Shown one piece after another: positions 24,101 through 37,500 of a stretch of DNA of 64,000 bases. The stretch comes from Anas platyrhynchos. Its lineage: Eukaryota; Chordata; Aves; Anseriformes; Anatidae. The notes under the pieces were generated by a model that saw only the letters and a list, made by a program, of their open reading frames with translations, was not told the DNA's origin and searched no databases. The first letter of the stretch is position 1; each line of letters starts with the position of its first letter. The stretch spans positions 36,963,501 through 37,027,500 of the forward strand of contig NC_092594.1 of the NCBI RefSeq assembly GCF_047663525.1, in the 5' to 3' direction. The translations under genes and the position numbers were made by a program.

Positions 24101-27100
24101 GACAGGTTAGCATTATCTGTGCATTTTCTACTATTTTTTCCTGATAACAGAAGCTGTCAGAATTCTTTTTGCTTGCTTTACATTTCAGTAGCCTGTTTAC
24201 CTAATAGATAGTGGGGGGGAAAATTTCAGCCCAGCATTCCATTTAACGTAAACCCACCGGCGATTTTAAACACCGCCAAGGCTTCCATTCCTAGATCTCC
24301 TTTCCCCTTACAGCAGCACTAAGAACGTATAGCACTCCCATAACTCGAGAATGGCTGTGTTAAACGATTCCTCAAAATATATTGTGAAATAAAGGGATAG
24401 TGACCATTTAATGCAAGCATGTATTGGAAGTCAAAGGCTAATCTTCTATTTTGAACAGTTTAATTTCTTTACAAATGTTGTCCTTGATTGATGACCATGC
24501 TTCAGACTATCGACATATATTTTCTCTTTAGTTTTTAGGTCCATTACTCTTATTCTTTTGAGGATAGTCTAATACTGCAATTATCTCTTTGAAAGTTTTG
24601 GTGAAACCCTATAGCTTTTTATGTGCTAGATTTTATTTCAATAGACGTGGGATGCTAATTTGTGGCTAGTTATACAAACTGAGGTCAACTAAAGAGAGCT
24701 ATCAAGTTGAAAATAATAATTTTGTCAGCAAATTTAGCCTTTATTATATCAATACACAACTGAAAATTGCTATAAACTGAAATAAATTAAGTAGATGAAT
24801 ATGAATTTCATTGTAAGTTAATGTGTGTGTGTGTGTTTGTGTTTGTTTTTTTTAATGTGTGTGTGGTTTTTCATTGTTTCTTCTAAATGGCCAGGCACTG
24901 TTATCTTTGTTTGGGAAAAAAAAAATACTGCGGTATGAACTGGATCTGGGTATCCAGAGTTATTGTTTGTGTGGTTTTGTTTGTTTTTGAAAATCACCCT
25001 CCATCTGTATTGATCTGAAATGGAAGGGGTTTTGAATTTAAAAGATAAATAAAACGCAGAACAATTAAAAACAACCTGTTTCTAAAAATGAAATAATATG
25101 TGTTTATTTAATGTTAATTTCTCTAAAATCAGAGATGATAGTTTTGTGTTTGTACTTAGAAAAGCTGTTGAAGAAGCCAGAGACCCTGAGCTACAAGGAG
25201 TAACAGTCTATGTTGCTCAGGATTGTACAGGTAAATGTTGTGACTATGTAGATTTTTGCAAACGTTTTAGACGCTCTTTATGCCTTTCAGTAAGCACTTG
25301 AAAATGGAGCTGTAAAAGAGAAAAAAAAAAAAAAAATGCAAAAATGGATCCACAAAATTGAGATTATGTAGACAAAGGGGTTCTTGGTAGAGGCAGGTGT
25401 TTGTTCTTTTGTTTGAGAATCGGGCATCACGATTTGAAAGCCTTACACGTTGCTTGTTTGGTTTCTTATTAAGATGATGAAATTCAGAATCCAGGAAGAA
25501 AACTTTTTCTTACAATCTGCCCATAATAACTTTTTATTTGAGGAGTCTGAGGATTTAAATTAATCTTTTTTCTACTCTGTGTCAATGTTGTTTAAGTAAT
25601 AAGATAGTAACAGCTTCTGTATTTTCCTAAAAATAACCATCCCAAGCAATAAGATACTTAATTTCAGTTGGAATAGATTTGTTAGCTACATTTTATCTTC
25701 TCTTTTGCATCACAGGTTTCTTAAAAAAAAAATAAATATATATATATGTATCTAATTAAAAACAATACTGCACCAGTCTCTTAGAATAGTAAGAAGTCAT
25801 TTTTGCTTTGAGTTCAGAGAAGCGAGCAGGATAGCGACCCAGAGTGTGTGGTAACCTTTCCTCTGCTGCAGCGTGGCATTTTAAATAATCAATAACAGGC
25901 AGAGGAGCTTAGAGCCCTGGATGTTCAGGAGCAGGAAATGATGACAAGATAAAATAAACATGGGGTGAAACTTTACACTAATGACTGCAGTCTTTCAAAT
26001 GTAGCACAGTGCATTACTTTAGTAGCCATGTTCAGCTGCCAGAAATTTTAGTTAAATCATAACGGATCTTGATAGGACAGGAAGGAGTGGGATCTGTGTG
26101 TAATCAATCAGACTAGTTTTAAAGAGACACTCTTTAACTGTATGCCTCAAACCAGTTTCACCTGACTTAACAATGACAATGGAAACTTAGAAAATTCTGT
26201 TTATTTTTCATTTCTTTGTCCTGGTGATGATTTTCATATCCTTTTTAATTTGGAGGGAATAAGCAGTAATACTGCATTTAATGTTTCTCACTCATTTTTC
26301 AAGGACTGCTTTGTATTAACTTCAGACAGTGAACATGAATATTAAAATCAGTTATTGTCCTTTTTTCCTTTAATGTGTTTGTTTCTGTTAGTTGTAGGCT
26401 TTCAAGTTTTAAATTACTCCTTTTAGAAGAAATTGTGAATAAATATTTATTGGCTCTCTCCTTAACCTACTCCTGCTGCATTTTCCTGGCGATGTGTCTT
26501 ACCTCAGCAGCAGCTGATTATTATAAGATATTGCTGAAAATAAGGAAGCATAACACTATCTTTTATCAGAGTCGCCCAGGAGTTATATTTCAGGAGGACA
26601 GCAATATTTTCAAAGGACTACAAATAGTTTGTCAGACTTAGTGGTGTCATTTTGAAGGTGTGTCTCTGTAAAAACTAGCAGATGTGTCTTTAAATATGAA
26701 TATTTCTGTGTCTCTTTCCAGTCTATAGCTCAGACGTTATTGACAGACAGTGTTCTTGTACGGATTCTGAAAAAACAGACACAAAAGCTGTAATTATATT
26801 AGTTCCTGTGAGACTTGGTGGAGAGAGAACAAACACGGACTACTTAGAGTTTGTAAAGGTATGAAATGAGAGTTCAATCATTTTTCAAATCGTAGCACTA
26901 GGTGATATGAAAAGAGACTTCACGATGGTAATCTTCTACCTATTAAATGTGTGGTGGTGATTTTACAGTTGAAGGTTGTAAAGTTTGACTTTACAGATTT
27001 TAAATTTCCCTATTACAAGATCAGACATAATTGCAGAGCACATGATGTCCCTTGGTAAAGCAGTGAAAACTGTTCTGCTCCTGAAGTAGCTACCTGAAAA

Positions 27101-30100
27101 GACATTAATGTAGTGGCTCAAATTATAAATGGTAATTTAGCTACATATGCCGCCAGAGTTGTGCTATAAGTATCTGTCAGCGTTTTAAAATATAAATATA
27201 GCAAACACCTTAATCTGTTTCTTCTTTTCTGAAATGTCAAATGGCTTAAGGTTGTTTCTCGTCTGTTCCTACCTTTTCATTTTCTTCCCCCTAAGAGAGG
27301 GGATAGCTTTCTGTGACACCTTTAGTCATTACTTCCACTATCATTTCGCTATGTGGACAGTAGGATGAATGCTTCTAAGGACAGTGATGCAGAAGTAGTA
27401 AGCAGTCACCACAAATAAAAATGAACTGGGAAAAAAAAAAAAAAGTAAAACTTAAGGAGAAAGGTTTATGCTGTCCTTTTTTTTTTTTTTTTTTTTAGTG
27501 GAGGCTCCACTTATGGAGCTAATGCTTGAAGGTGCACAGTAACACAATGGACAATCTCCTACACCTCCAGCACAATAATATTTACATTAGTGAGAGAGGG
27601 TTCTCTTAGCCCTGCTGCTTTGTCTTTTTCCATGATGCCATTTATCATAGGAAATACTGTCTTTAAATTTCTGTTCTAATTTTTAAAATGGCACATTTTA
27701 GTGATACTTACAAAGTAATAGAATGACTTGGGTTGGAAGGGACTTTAAAAATCACCTGCATCTGGTCCACCCCCATGCCACATGCAGGATGTCACCCACC
27801 AGATCAGGTTTGTCAAGGCCCCATCCAACCTGGTCTTGCACACCTTTAGGGATGGGGCATCCACAACCTCTCTGGGCAACCTGTTCCAGTGCCTCATCAC
27901 CCTCTGAGTGAAAATTTCCTCCTAATGTTTCATCTAAATCTCCTCTTTATAGGTTTAAAACCAGCCCCCCTTGTCCTATCATCTGCCTGAGAAAAAAGTT
28001 GTTCTCCATCTTTTTTATAAGTCCCTGTTAAGTATTGCAAAGCTGCAAGGAGGTCACCCCAGATCCTTCTCTTTTCCAGACTGAACAGCCCCAGCTTCAT
28101 AGGAGACATGTTCCAGCCCTTTGAGCATCCCCATGGCCCTCCTCTGATCTAACAGCCCCACATCCTCCTTGTGCTGAGGGTCCCAGGCTTGGGCACTGTG
28201 CTCCAAGCGAGGCCACACAAAGGCAGAGCAGAGGAGGGCAATCACCTCCCTCCCCTGCTGGCCACTTCTCTGTTGATACAGCCCAGGATGATGCTGGCTC
28301 ACAACAAGCTTTAGGTCCACCAGATTCCCAAGTCTCTCCTTGCAGGGCTGCTCTCGGTTTTTCTCCCACTCTGTCCTCATGTCTGGGATTGCCCCAGCAC
28401 CCTGCACTTGGACTTCTTGAACCTCATTCAGTTCACCTGGGCCAACTTCTCCAGCTTCTCCAGGTCCCTTTGGATGGCATCCCTTCTTTCTATTGTATCA
28501 ACTGCCCCACTCAGCTCGGTGTCATCTGGAAGCTTGCTGAGGGTGCACTTGATCCCACTGTCTGTGTTGATAAAGATATTACACAGCAGTGGTCCCAGCC
28601 CCCTGAGGGACACCACTCATCACTGGCCTCCACCTGGACATGGAGCCATTGACCACTGCTCTCTGGGTGAGGCCTTCAAGCCAATTCCTGATTCATCACT
28701 TGTAAGCTAACAAACAGTTGCTTTTGCAACTTTCCCAAGGCTTCCTCAGCTAAAGAAAAGTGGCTCTGGTTCTTTAACGCTGCCTTTTATGATGGGTGGC
28801 AGTGATCAGTTCTACCCTGCTTTCTTCAATTCAGCTACCAAAAGCACTTCTGATGCCAGAGTGAAATACATTTTCATGGCCCTGGGTTGCAAAGCACAGC
28901 CACATCATCCCAGTTTGCTTAGAGGTGACTGCTGCTGCTCAGACACCAGGGCTGGGGCTGTCTCTTCCCCTTGCTTATAAAGGAGACTGTGATAAGCGGG
29001 CTTTGGATTGCTTGTATCAGTCACTCCGGTCTCTGTCTTGGCTGTTCACTGAGCAGTGACTGAATTTCTTGGGGTCTGGCTTAAAGTTAAAAATGCAGAT
29101 TTTACCATGTAGTACAAGAGGTAATTTTTACAAAGGGTTTTATATTTATGGATGAAAATTGATAAATATTTTATAATTCAGTTTCACAAGAGAATTTCCA
29201 TAGATTAAACAGTTATTCATTACTCTAAATAGCTTTGTTCTCTTCCTGTTTCACTGGCAGAGAATGTGTCCTCATGAACTGGTTCAGCCTTTGCCTCTCA
29301 TCTGCTAAACCTTCTGTAATGTTAAACCATCAAAGAACATTTTCTAAAGCAGCCCTCTCTTAACCTGTATAAACCACAGTGAAGCTGACTTTGTTAGCGT
29401 CTCAGGTACAACGGTTTTTGTTATGTTACGTTACTTTATCATTGTCTAAGTAGGGAAGAAATTACCTCAACAAGAAGGCTTGGTGTTATTAGAACAGGAA
29501 ACATCAATCATTTTGTTGAGAGAAATGTTCCCTGTTTGGACAACGATGATGTACTGGTTATGATTTTAATGGCTGATCTCTTAGAGGAGAGGATGTGGAT
29601 ATGACCGCCAGCTAATGGAGAGTTCAGTTTAGCTCAGGTGATTGTCTTCTGGATTGCTGTCCCACTTTGGGCCAGCCAAGATTTGTCTAGTGCCACCAGA
29701 AAGCCCCTGTGATTTACTGATGTTTAAAGGCTGCTCGGTTTTCAGAGTATTTAATGGTCTTGGGCTGCAGTTTTATTAAAACAGTTGGGTTCAGCTTTCA
29801 GAACTGCTCGGTGTTGGCAAAATTCACCTCCCTCTGCAGCTGGTAGGATAACTCATGGAGAGCTTTGTTAAGCCAGGACTGAATGCTCACAAAAATCCTA
29901 ATAAGTCCTGTGAAGAAACAGAGCCTTGTGAAAGGAAGAGCTTTGCAGGAGAGAAGGGGGAAGCCTCCATGCCTACTTTCATTTCTTTGTGGGTACTTAA
30001 TGTAATAAACCAGGTGAGTGAGGAACTCCCAGGTGGTGACACAGCCAGGAAAGCAAGTCTTAATGGCAAGTGCCTGGGAAGTAGCAGTTTTACCTCAAAT

Positions 30101-31524
30101 AGGAGGTGATTATCCTTTGTGTTTATTTGTTTATTTCCCCTTAATTAAAAATAACAAACCAAACACATAATAGTGGCATCTCTCCATTGTTATAATTCTC
30201 ACCAGAACATTCACTGTAAGAAATAACGTTAATAATGCTGCTTTAAGAGCTGATGTGTTTTCCTTAAAACTATTTTCAGAATAATCTTGCTATTGCTGGT
30301 TTTATTTTTTTCTCCTGATACCATATTTAGAATGAGGAGTAGGATATGAGCATGTTTGGTTTCAGTTTGTGGTGTGTTTTTGATGAGTGCTTCTTTGGCA
30401 TTGGGGCTGGCTTAGCGAGAAGCCTTTCACTCCTCTGGGCGATTGTGTTATTTCACTCTAAGAAGGCAAGGCAAGATCAGTGCTGGTCACCTACAAAGAC
30501 TGCAACAGCTTCAAAAGATGAGCAGTGCTGAGGGCACTGCAGGCAGAGCTGGGGGCAGTAACATCCTGAACAGCCTTGCAGAAACCTCAAGAGGTTTTCT
30601 TTGGTGTCTGTTATCTGCAACTGCATGCAGAGCTTGTGGGTAACATTGCAATTGACTGAAATTCCTCTACTGAAACGTTCTTACCTGGCAATGCTGTGTG
30701 CCTGCAGGTAGATCTCCTCCCCAGCACTAGAAGGTGTAGCTGTAAAATTGCTGTTGCATTAAATAATGATACATCTCGGTTTGTGTGATAGAACAGACAC
30801 GTATTACAGATCCCAACTCCTTTACAACATGAAGGAGCAGAAATTCACTGGCAGCACCGCTGTGACTGGCCTGTGGCTCCCCCAGCTCCTGTCCTTAGTA
30901 GCTCCCAGCTACAGCAGCCAGGAGAGTGCATTCCTTCCTCTGCACCCCCAGACAAAAATGATTCTGGGATTTCATCCCACCTCTCTTTACACCCCCATAG
31001 GTGTATTTGTGATGCATCTTTCTCAAAGAGGTGAGCTACTGATGGCTCCAATTCCCTATCTTCATGGTCAGAACATCATAACATTGATGGGCTTTTCTGT
31101 TTTCTCTCTCTCAATTTGATCTTGTTCTTTGGGCTGCTGTTTTTAGGGATGTATCTTGTAATTATTGTTTCTTGAACAGCATTTCTCCATGTGGATGTAA
31201 AAATTCATACCCCGATCCAGACAAACTTAGACATTTGAATGCAAAAAGAGGAGAGCCTCCAAGACCCCAGAATGTAAACATACATAAACTCTGAAAATCT
31301 GAATATTTTGATATCTTTTGACTATGCAACCTGCACTCAACTGTTATGACATTGTGTTTTGTCTCCTCCCCCACAATAATACTGCCAATTCTCTCAATGT
31401 TTGAGCACCTCAGGAAAAAAAGAGAATTTCTCAGTCTCTCTTGAATGTCTGGTGGCAGGCTTTCACTGTGGTCAGTTGCAAGCTTATAAAATTGAGTAAA
31501 TTCCCAGAAAATCTGGAAGTCAAC

Positions 31525-31557
<33 letters not shown>

Positions 31558-34500
31558 GGAAAAAAGGGAAAAATAATGCCTAAAAACTGTAAAGTAAGAG
31601 CAGATTTTAATTTAGTTTAGCGTTTTTTTCTGTTTAACACTGTTCTAATTATTTTATGTTTTGCTCGTAGGGTATTTTAAGCCTTGAGTATTGTGTCGGT
31701 ATCATTGGTGGCAAGCCCAAGCAGTCATATTACTTTGCTGGATTTCAAGGTTAGTGTTTTAATGTTAATGTCTCTTCAATATTTTGCTTTAGGAGTTAGG
31801 ATGTTAATATAGGACCAGTGGGAAATAGCATGATTAAAATAGCAAAATGAGTACCTTATTAATTCATCATATCTACCAAAGTCCAGTCATTTGTCATTTA
31901 CCTCATACAATAATTGGATTCTGTAAAATGTACATTTAATTTCCCGTGTTGCATAAACAAGGCATAATTTATCCATTTCACCAAACTTCAGGAGCCTTTG
32001 CTGTTACTGTCTGGCAGTTCTTATTTACATATTTACTTTTTACTAGTTTAAGTGGTGTTAGTTGATGCCTAAATGACAAGCAATATATTCTTCCTGTCAG
32101 GCTGAAGCAGCACAATGCATTTTTCATATGCAAACTCCAGAATATAATTGTGTGTTTGTAAAAGTAATTTTATCACCAAAAATTAAATGACAGTCTCATC
32201 ACTTTATAAAAATTCTGCTTATACAAGCATATTTGATTATGCAAAAGTTAATCTGTCCTGCAAAAACCTATGCTTCAGTCAATGAATATCAGCCTGGCAA
32301 GCAGTTACTCGCTGGCGTTTTTTTCAGCTTTTCTGCATAGAAATTGGATTGTAAGCAGTGTAATAATAAGGTGTTTTTTGAATTACTTGTCTTCTGTTTT
32401 GTCCTTGTAGATGACAGTTTGATTTACATGGATCCTCATTACTGCCAATCTTTTGTAGATGTCAGCATAAAGGATTTCCCTCTTGAGGTAGTATGGATAT
32501 AGACCTGGCACTGTTTTCTTCCCATATGAATCAAACACTAATTATTTAGAGATGTTCTAGCTAGCTGCATCTTTATGGTTTTACAGTTACATGTTATTTA
32601 TCAAAGTTCTGCCCTTCTTTATAGGCCTATAATCAACAAAAATGACCAGAGGTTAAAAATTCAATATAAGATTTTAATTTTTGTTACATTAACACTTTTC
32701 TGTTTCTTTTCAATGACTGGAAAACCTCAAAACTAGATATCAGTTTACTTACGTATTTTTCTATCACAGAAAATAGACGATACTTGGAGATCTTAAACGT
32801 GATTTAGTTGGATTTGTATTGGGTTAGTTTATCTTTTTGGTCATGTTTTTATAAATTATTTTAATTTCAAGTTGCAGTGGACATTATTGAGAGAATTACT
32901 GAAGTGCTCAATAGTAAGTGCGCGTAGTCAGTTTGGAACCAGAGTTTATACAGGCATGTCTGATAATTATTTATCCAGGAATTGTTAATATTTCTGAACT
33001 GGGGTAGGCGGATGTTTTAAATGTAATTTTTGCTTCTCACCACTTTGCAGGTCACTTTTATAGCTTCCTACAAGTGAAATTACTGAGGCTTAGCAGTGAG
33101 GTTTGTCATTGACTAGATGAACAATACTCAACTCTCCTCAACTGTTTCTTTTAACAAGTTTTATTATTTTTACTCCAGCAATTTTTATAGAATAATTGTT
33201 TCCTAGAAACTGACAGATCTGAAAACATAGGTGCTGGGTTTGTTCTTACTTTCCCTTTCTCTGGGTGCATCAAGGTGTAATGAATGTGTCCTTTCAGGCT
33301 ATACTTGTTAAAAATCATGCTTTTTAATTATTATTTATTTATTTACAGTAGTGTTTTCCCTTTCCTTTAACTTCTTTCCAAATAATTTGCATTGAGAATA
33401 GATGGAACAGAGGTTATTAAAGGACTCTATTTACTAGCACCATGGGAAAACATTATCAGTTGCAGAATGGAGTGCTCAGTAGCCACAGTGCTCACAGTAA
33501 AAGCACTCACTGCCATCCATACAGACTCTCCTTTTTGACATTGGTGTGGTCAAGTTCTGCATGAACTTCTAGGCACCTCGGAGCAACCCTTCATAAAGTG
33601 TGAAAACATCCACTGCTTAGGACAGCATCAACTGTGCTGGAGCAGAGTTGGTTAGTAGTAGTGATTCCTCTTGCCACGGTGTTCTGCAAAGTTATGTACT
33701 CCTAAACGTGGAAACAGAGCTTCAGAAAAAAACATGTTGCATTTCAATAAGGAAGAGGAATATGGATTTATGTCTACCACCCCTGAAATATTAGTTACTT
33801 AATGCAGGATTCTTGCAAGTTTGCAGTAAAGTCTTGTAAAGAGTGGAAGTCACAGCTCAAGAATGGGGTAGGTGGTCTTAAACTGACAGGTTACACTTAG
33901 AAGGAAAGTCAAATGGTAATGTAATCAAGTGCTACGTCATCATGGCTTCTGTTTGTATAGCAGCTAAGAGTTAACTTCAACTGAGAGAGCAGTGGAGGGA
34001 ACATCAGTGTTCCTGTATGTTACTATCTTGAAAAGAAAGAACTGTTAACATACCATTTTCAAGGAGGTAATATTTTGAAGCTGATCACAACACCTTAATC
34101 AAAATACCATCCAAAAGTATCTAGGAAAAGAGATTGCATATATCAAAGGGCTTATACAGGGGTAATGTTAAATCCTAGGGCTGACTAAAAGCAAACATTA
34201 ACACAAATTTCAGTATTTATGCTTAACAAGAGGCCTTAATTGGTGTGACATGATGTGGAAGTCTTAAGGTTCTCTAGTATATTAGAACGTTCTGAATTGA
34301 AAAAAAAAACAAAAAACAAAAACCAAAAAAACCCCACATAGTTGCTATTTTAGATTCAGCAAAATGAATCAGAAAATATCATAGGCAAAAACTTTAATTC
34401 TGTTCAGAGATACCTTTGAATTTACCCCTTTGAGGTATTTGGAAGAAGAGTTGTCGAGAGTCCCAGTTCTCTACTTATTTTGCTACTGCATTGTGGCAGC

Positions 34501-37500
34501 AGCCAGAGATTATAACCAAGATCTTTGCCCCTTTATGCTAATAACTGTTGTAAAATACGGTGCCTTCTCTGAAGATTTTACAGTTTAATTGGGTAAGCCA
34601 GACAAAAGGTGGGAAGAGCACGGAGATGTAGAGCTGAAGTGACTTCCTTAAGGTCACGCTGGAGCTCAGTGGGCAAGCTACAAAAAGTACACATCTCTTT
34701 GGCTTCTGTTCCCATGACTAATCCTCCAGATTATGCTGCAGGCTGGCATTAATATGAATTTCCAAATAATAAGGTTTTAAAATGTATTTTGAAGGTACAC
34801 AAGCTGCCAGCTTGGCTTGATCGCATCCTAATGCTTTTCTGCAGACGGAAAATATATTGCAATTTAATGCTTAGTGCATTTAATAGTATTATATCTTTGT
34901 CCAGAAATGTCAAAAGTAAACAGAAATTGCTTTCTTAGTGTGGATAGTTGCTTGTTAGATTTATCTGTGGGGAGTATTTTCAAAATTGACAAATTGTCCA
35001 GAATAAGTTGGAAATCAATCCACTCTGTATTGGCTTCCAGAATCCATTTGTTTGGAGGAGTGAAAAAAAAAGAAAAAAGCCTTTCCACTTCTTTTGTTGT
35101 ACAGTGATTGGTGTAGCATTAAGAACACTGCCCTGAATGGTGCAGCACAAGTGTGGTGGGAATCTTGTTGCAATGTGATGTGTAAGGTGGAATTCAGTTT
35201 GCGCTTTTGAGGACTCAGGGATGAATATTCAGCCTGCAATTTCTGCAGAGAAAGTCTGAACAGAATTAGGAAAAAAAAAATAAAAATCAGTCTTGTATAA
35301 ATATTATTTCTAATCTTTGCTTAGATTTTTTTTTTTTAGCAGAGTTTTAATACAAATACCTCTCAGGTTTGTAATCACAAGCTAAGAGCAATACCCTTCA
35401 GCAGGTGAAACTCCTGCACTGCCAGATACTCTCCGGGTAGGGAACAAGTGCTGTCGCCTTCTGCAGATTGACTTTTCTGATGAGCAAAAAAAAAAAAAGA
35501 ATTAAATATCAAATGGGTTCTAGCCTACAGTACAGACTGCTTGATGTTGCTGTGGTCAAATCAGATGGCAGCCGAGGAAAGGTGGTGGTGCTGAGGCTGT
35601 GGCAGCGAGCTGCCCTGGCCCCGCGCTGTGCCAGGAGCTGCCGACACGCTGCATGCAAGGAGACGGGGAAGGAAGCAGCACGGAGCAGTCCCCGGGGAAT
35701 ATCGATCGCCGTGGGAAGTGCAGGAAAAATAAAATCTGTATTTTAGCACGGGGGTGTCTCCGTCGTGGAGCGGTGCCGACCCAGCGTGTTAACGTTTGTT
35801 TGTGGTGCTGAGCAGCCGTGGCAGCAGCGCTGGTGGTGCAGCGGGCTGGCGGAGCTGCTGGCCCTGCCTGCTGGCTGCAGAACCGCCGGGACTGCCTCGC
35901 AGGGGGTGGCTTCCACCTAGGCAATAATTGCAGATGATGAGCTTCACCAAAGCTACAATCCCTCTAATAAATGAACACACATCATAATGATGGTAAAGCA
36001 CACGTTTGTTATCTTTTCTCTCAGGAACTGTGAATGAGAGTGGAGGGAAGACTGTTTTGTTGTTAGTTTTTTTTTTTCTTTTACACCACGGCTGCTGATA
36101 GCGTCAGTTCACAGCACTGTCAGAGCGTAATTTGTCAAGGAAAGAGATTCCACATTAGGGAGAAAAGTATTTATAAAGCAGGGCATGCTTTTGTTTTTCA
36201 TACTTGTGGGCTTCTGTAATACAGTTTTGCTTTTGTGTGTGCGTTTTTTAACCCATTTAATTCACTCAAGGAAAACAGATGAGGTTGGTTTATCCCATTA
36301 TGCCTCTTTTATAGAGGCAGGGGGAGGGAAAGGGGCAATGGGCGGTGGTAGTAAAGCAGTAATTGTAAGATAGTGCAAAAGCTGTTACAAATTCAATTTG
36401 CAGAAGAGCATTCACCTCCTCTGCCTTGGGAATATTCATACAGGGCTGCTTGGAGCGGCGGACCTCTGACAGATTTCAAACTAACGTGGTGCTACATGCA
36501 AGTTTGGTGAATGCAGCACAAACAGCAAGAGGCTTTCCACGTGTGGAGAGTCAAATTTCCAGAATCTCTTTGGGTGGGGGTTGGAAGAAACAACTTCAGG
36601 GACATGTGCTGGGGTTTAATGCAGGTGACAGAGCGGGTTGGATGTCAAAGCTGTCGGTTAAAGAAAAAGGAAAAAGTAAATGCGTTGCTCTGTGCCGTTC
36701 TCAACCTTAATCCATTTCCTGTTTTTTAATCTTGCAAATTGCAGTCATTCCACTGTCCGTCTCCCAAAAAGATGTCATTCAAAAAAATGGATCCGAGCTG
36801 TACGATAGGATTTTATTGTAGAACTGTGCAGGACTTTGAGAAGGCTTCTGAAGAAATTACCAAGGTAGGTGTCGAAGTTGCAAAATCGATTGCTCAGCCA
36901 GAACAGCATGTGTGCTCTGTAGGGGTAAGGGCAGAGGATCAGCACAGCTTTACTAAATACCAGTAATTCTTTTCTTGATATTTATTGCTGAATTTATAAG
37001 CGTGAGAAATCCAGATTGTTTTTCATTTCGTCTGTTTTTACCAATACATAAAACCTGGGCAGAACCGAGCCGCGTGTTGCGAGGCTGTCGCTAACAGAGC
37101 AAAGTGAAGGGCTCCAAACAAAGCCGGAGCCGGGCAGCCAGGATGGCACATGGCAGCTCCACGAGGTGGCACTATTGAAGTGAAAATCCTTCTGCAGCCA
37201 CCCTGCCGAGGTGCTGGAATTACCGGTACCTGATGAGGAATTTTTAAAAGGCAATAAATCCCTTGGGAAGATTTTTTTTTTTTTAATGAAAGTATTTGAT
37301 CAAGCCAAAATTGTATATTATTTCTTGTTAGCATAAGTGCTTTTTCTGATTGCATTTCAATGTAAAGCAGCGTGCTCATGATTGGGTAACAATGTTTGGA
37401 AGTCAGCGGAGCGGGTATCACCCAGTAAATCTGTCTGATCATGTCCTTCCACTTGAAAAATACAGGTATAGGTTTACTTAGGTTCAAATCTAATTGACTT

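Larger units (their letters stand above)
26859..31670 (+). other. ATG4C: ATG4C intron 7
   Basis: This is the longest intron between coding exons (4812 nt). It contains an antisense CR1 fragment (27717-28700), poly-A and poly-T runs near 27429-27497, and a T27 run at 31529-31555, about 115 nt before the acceptor. Open frames inside it have no recognisable product. Confidence 0.9.

Noticed and set aside
30766..31119. 117-codon open frame in ATG4C intron 7
   Set aside because: It has no homology I recognise and is not flanked by convincing splice sites in frame with ATG4C.
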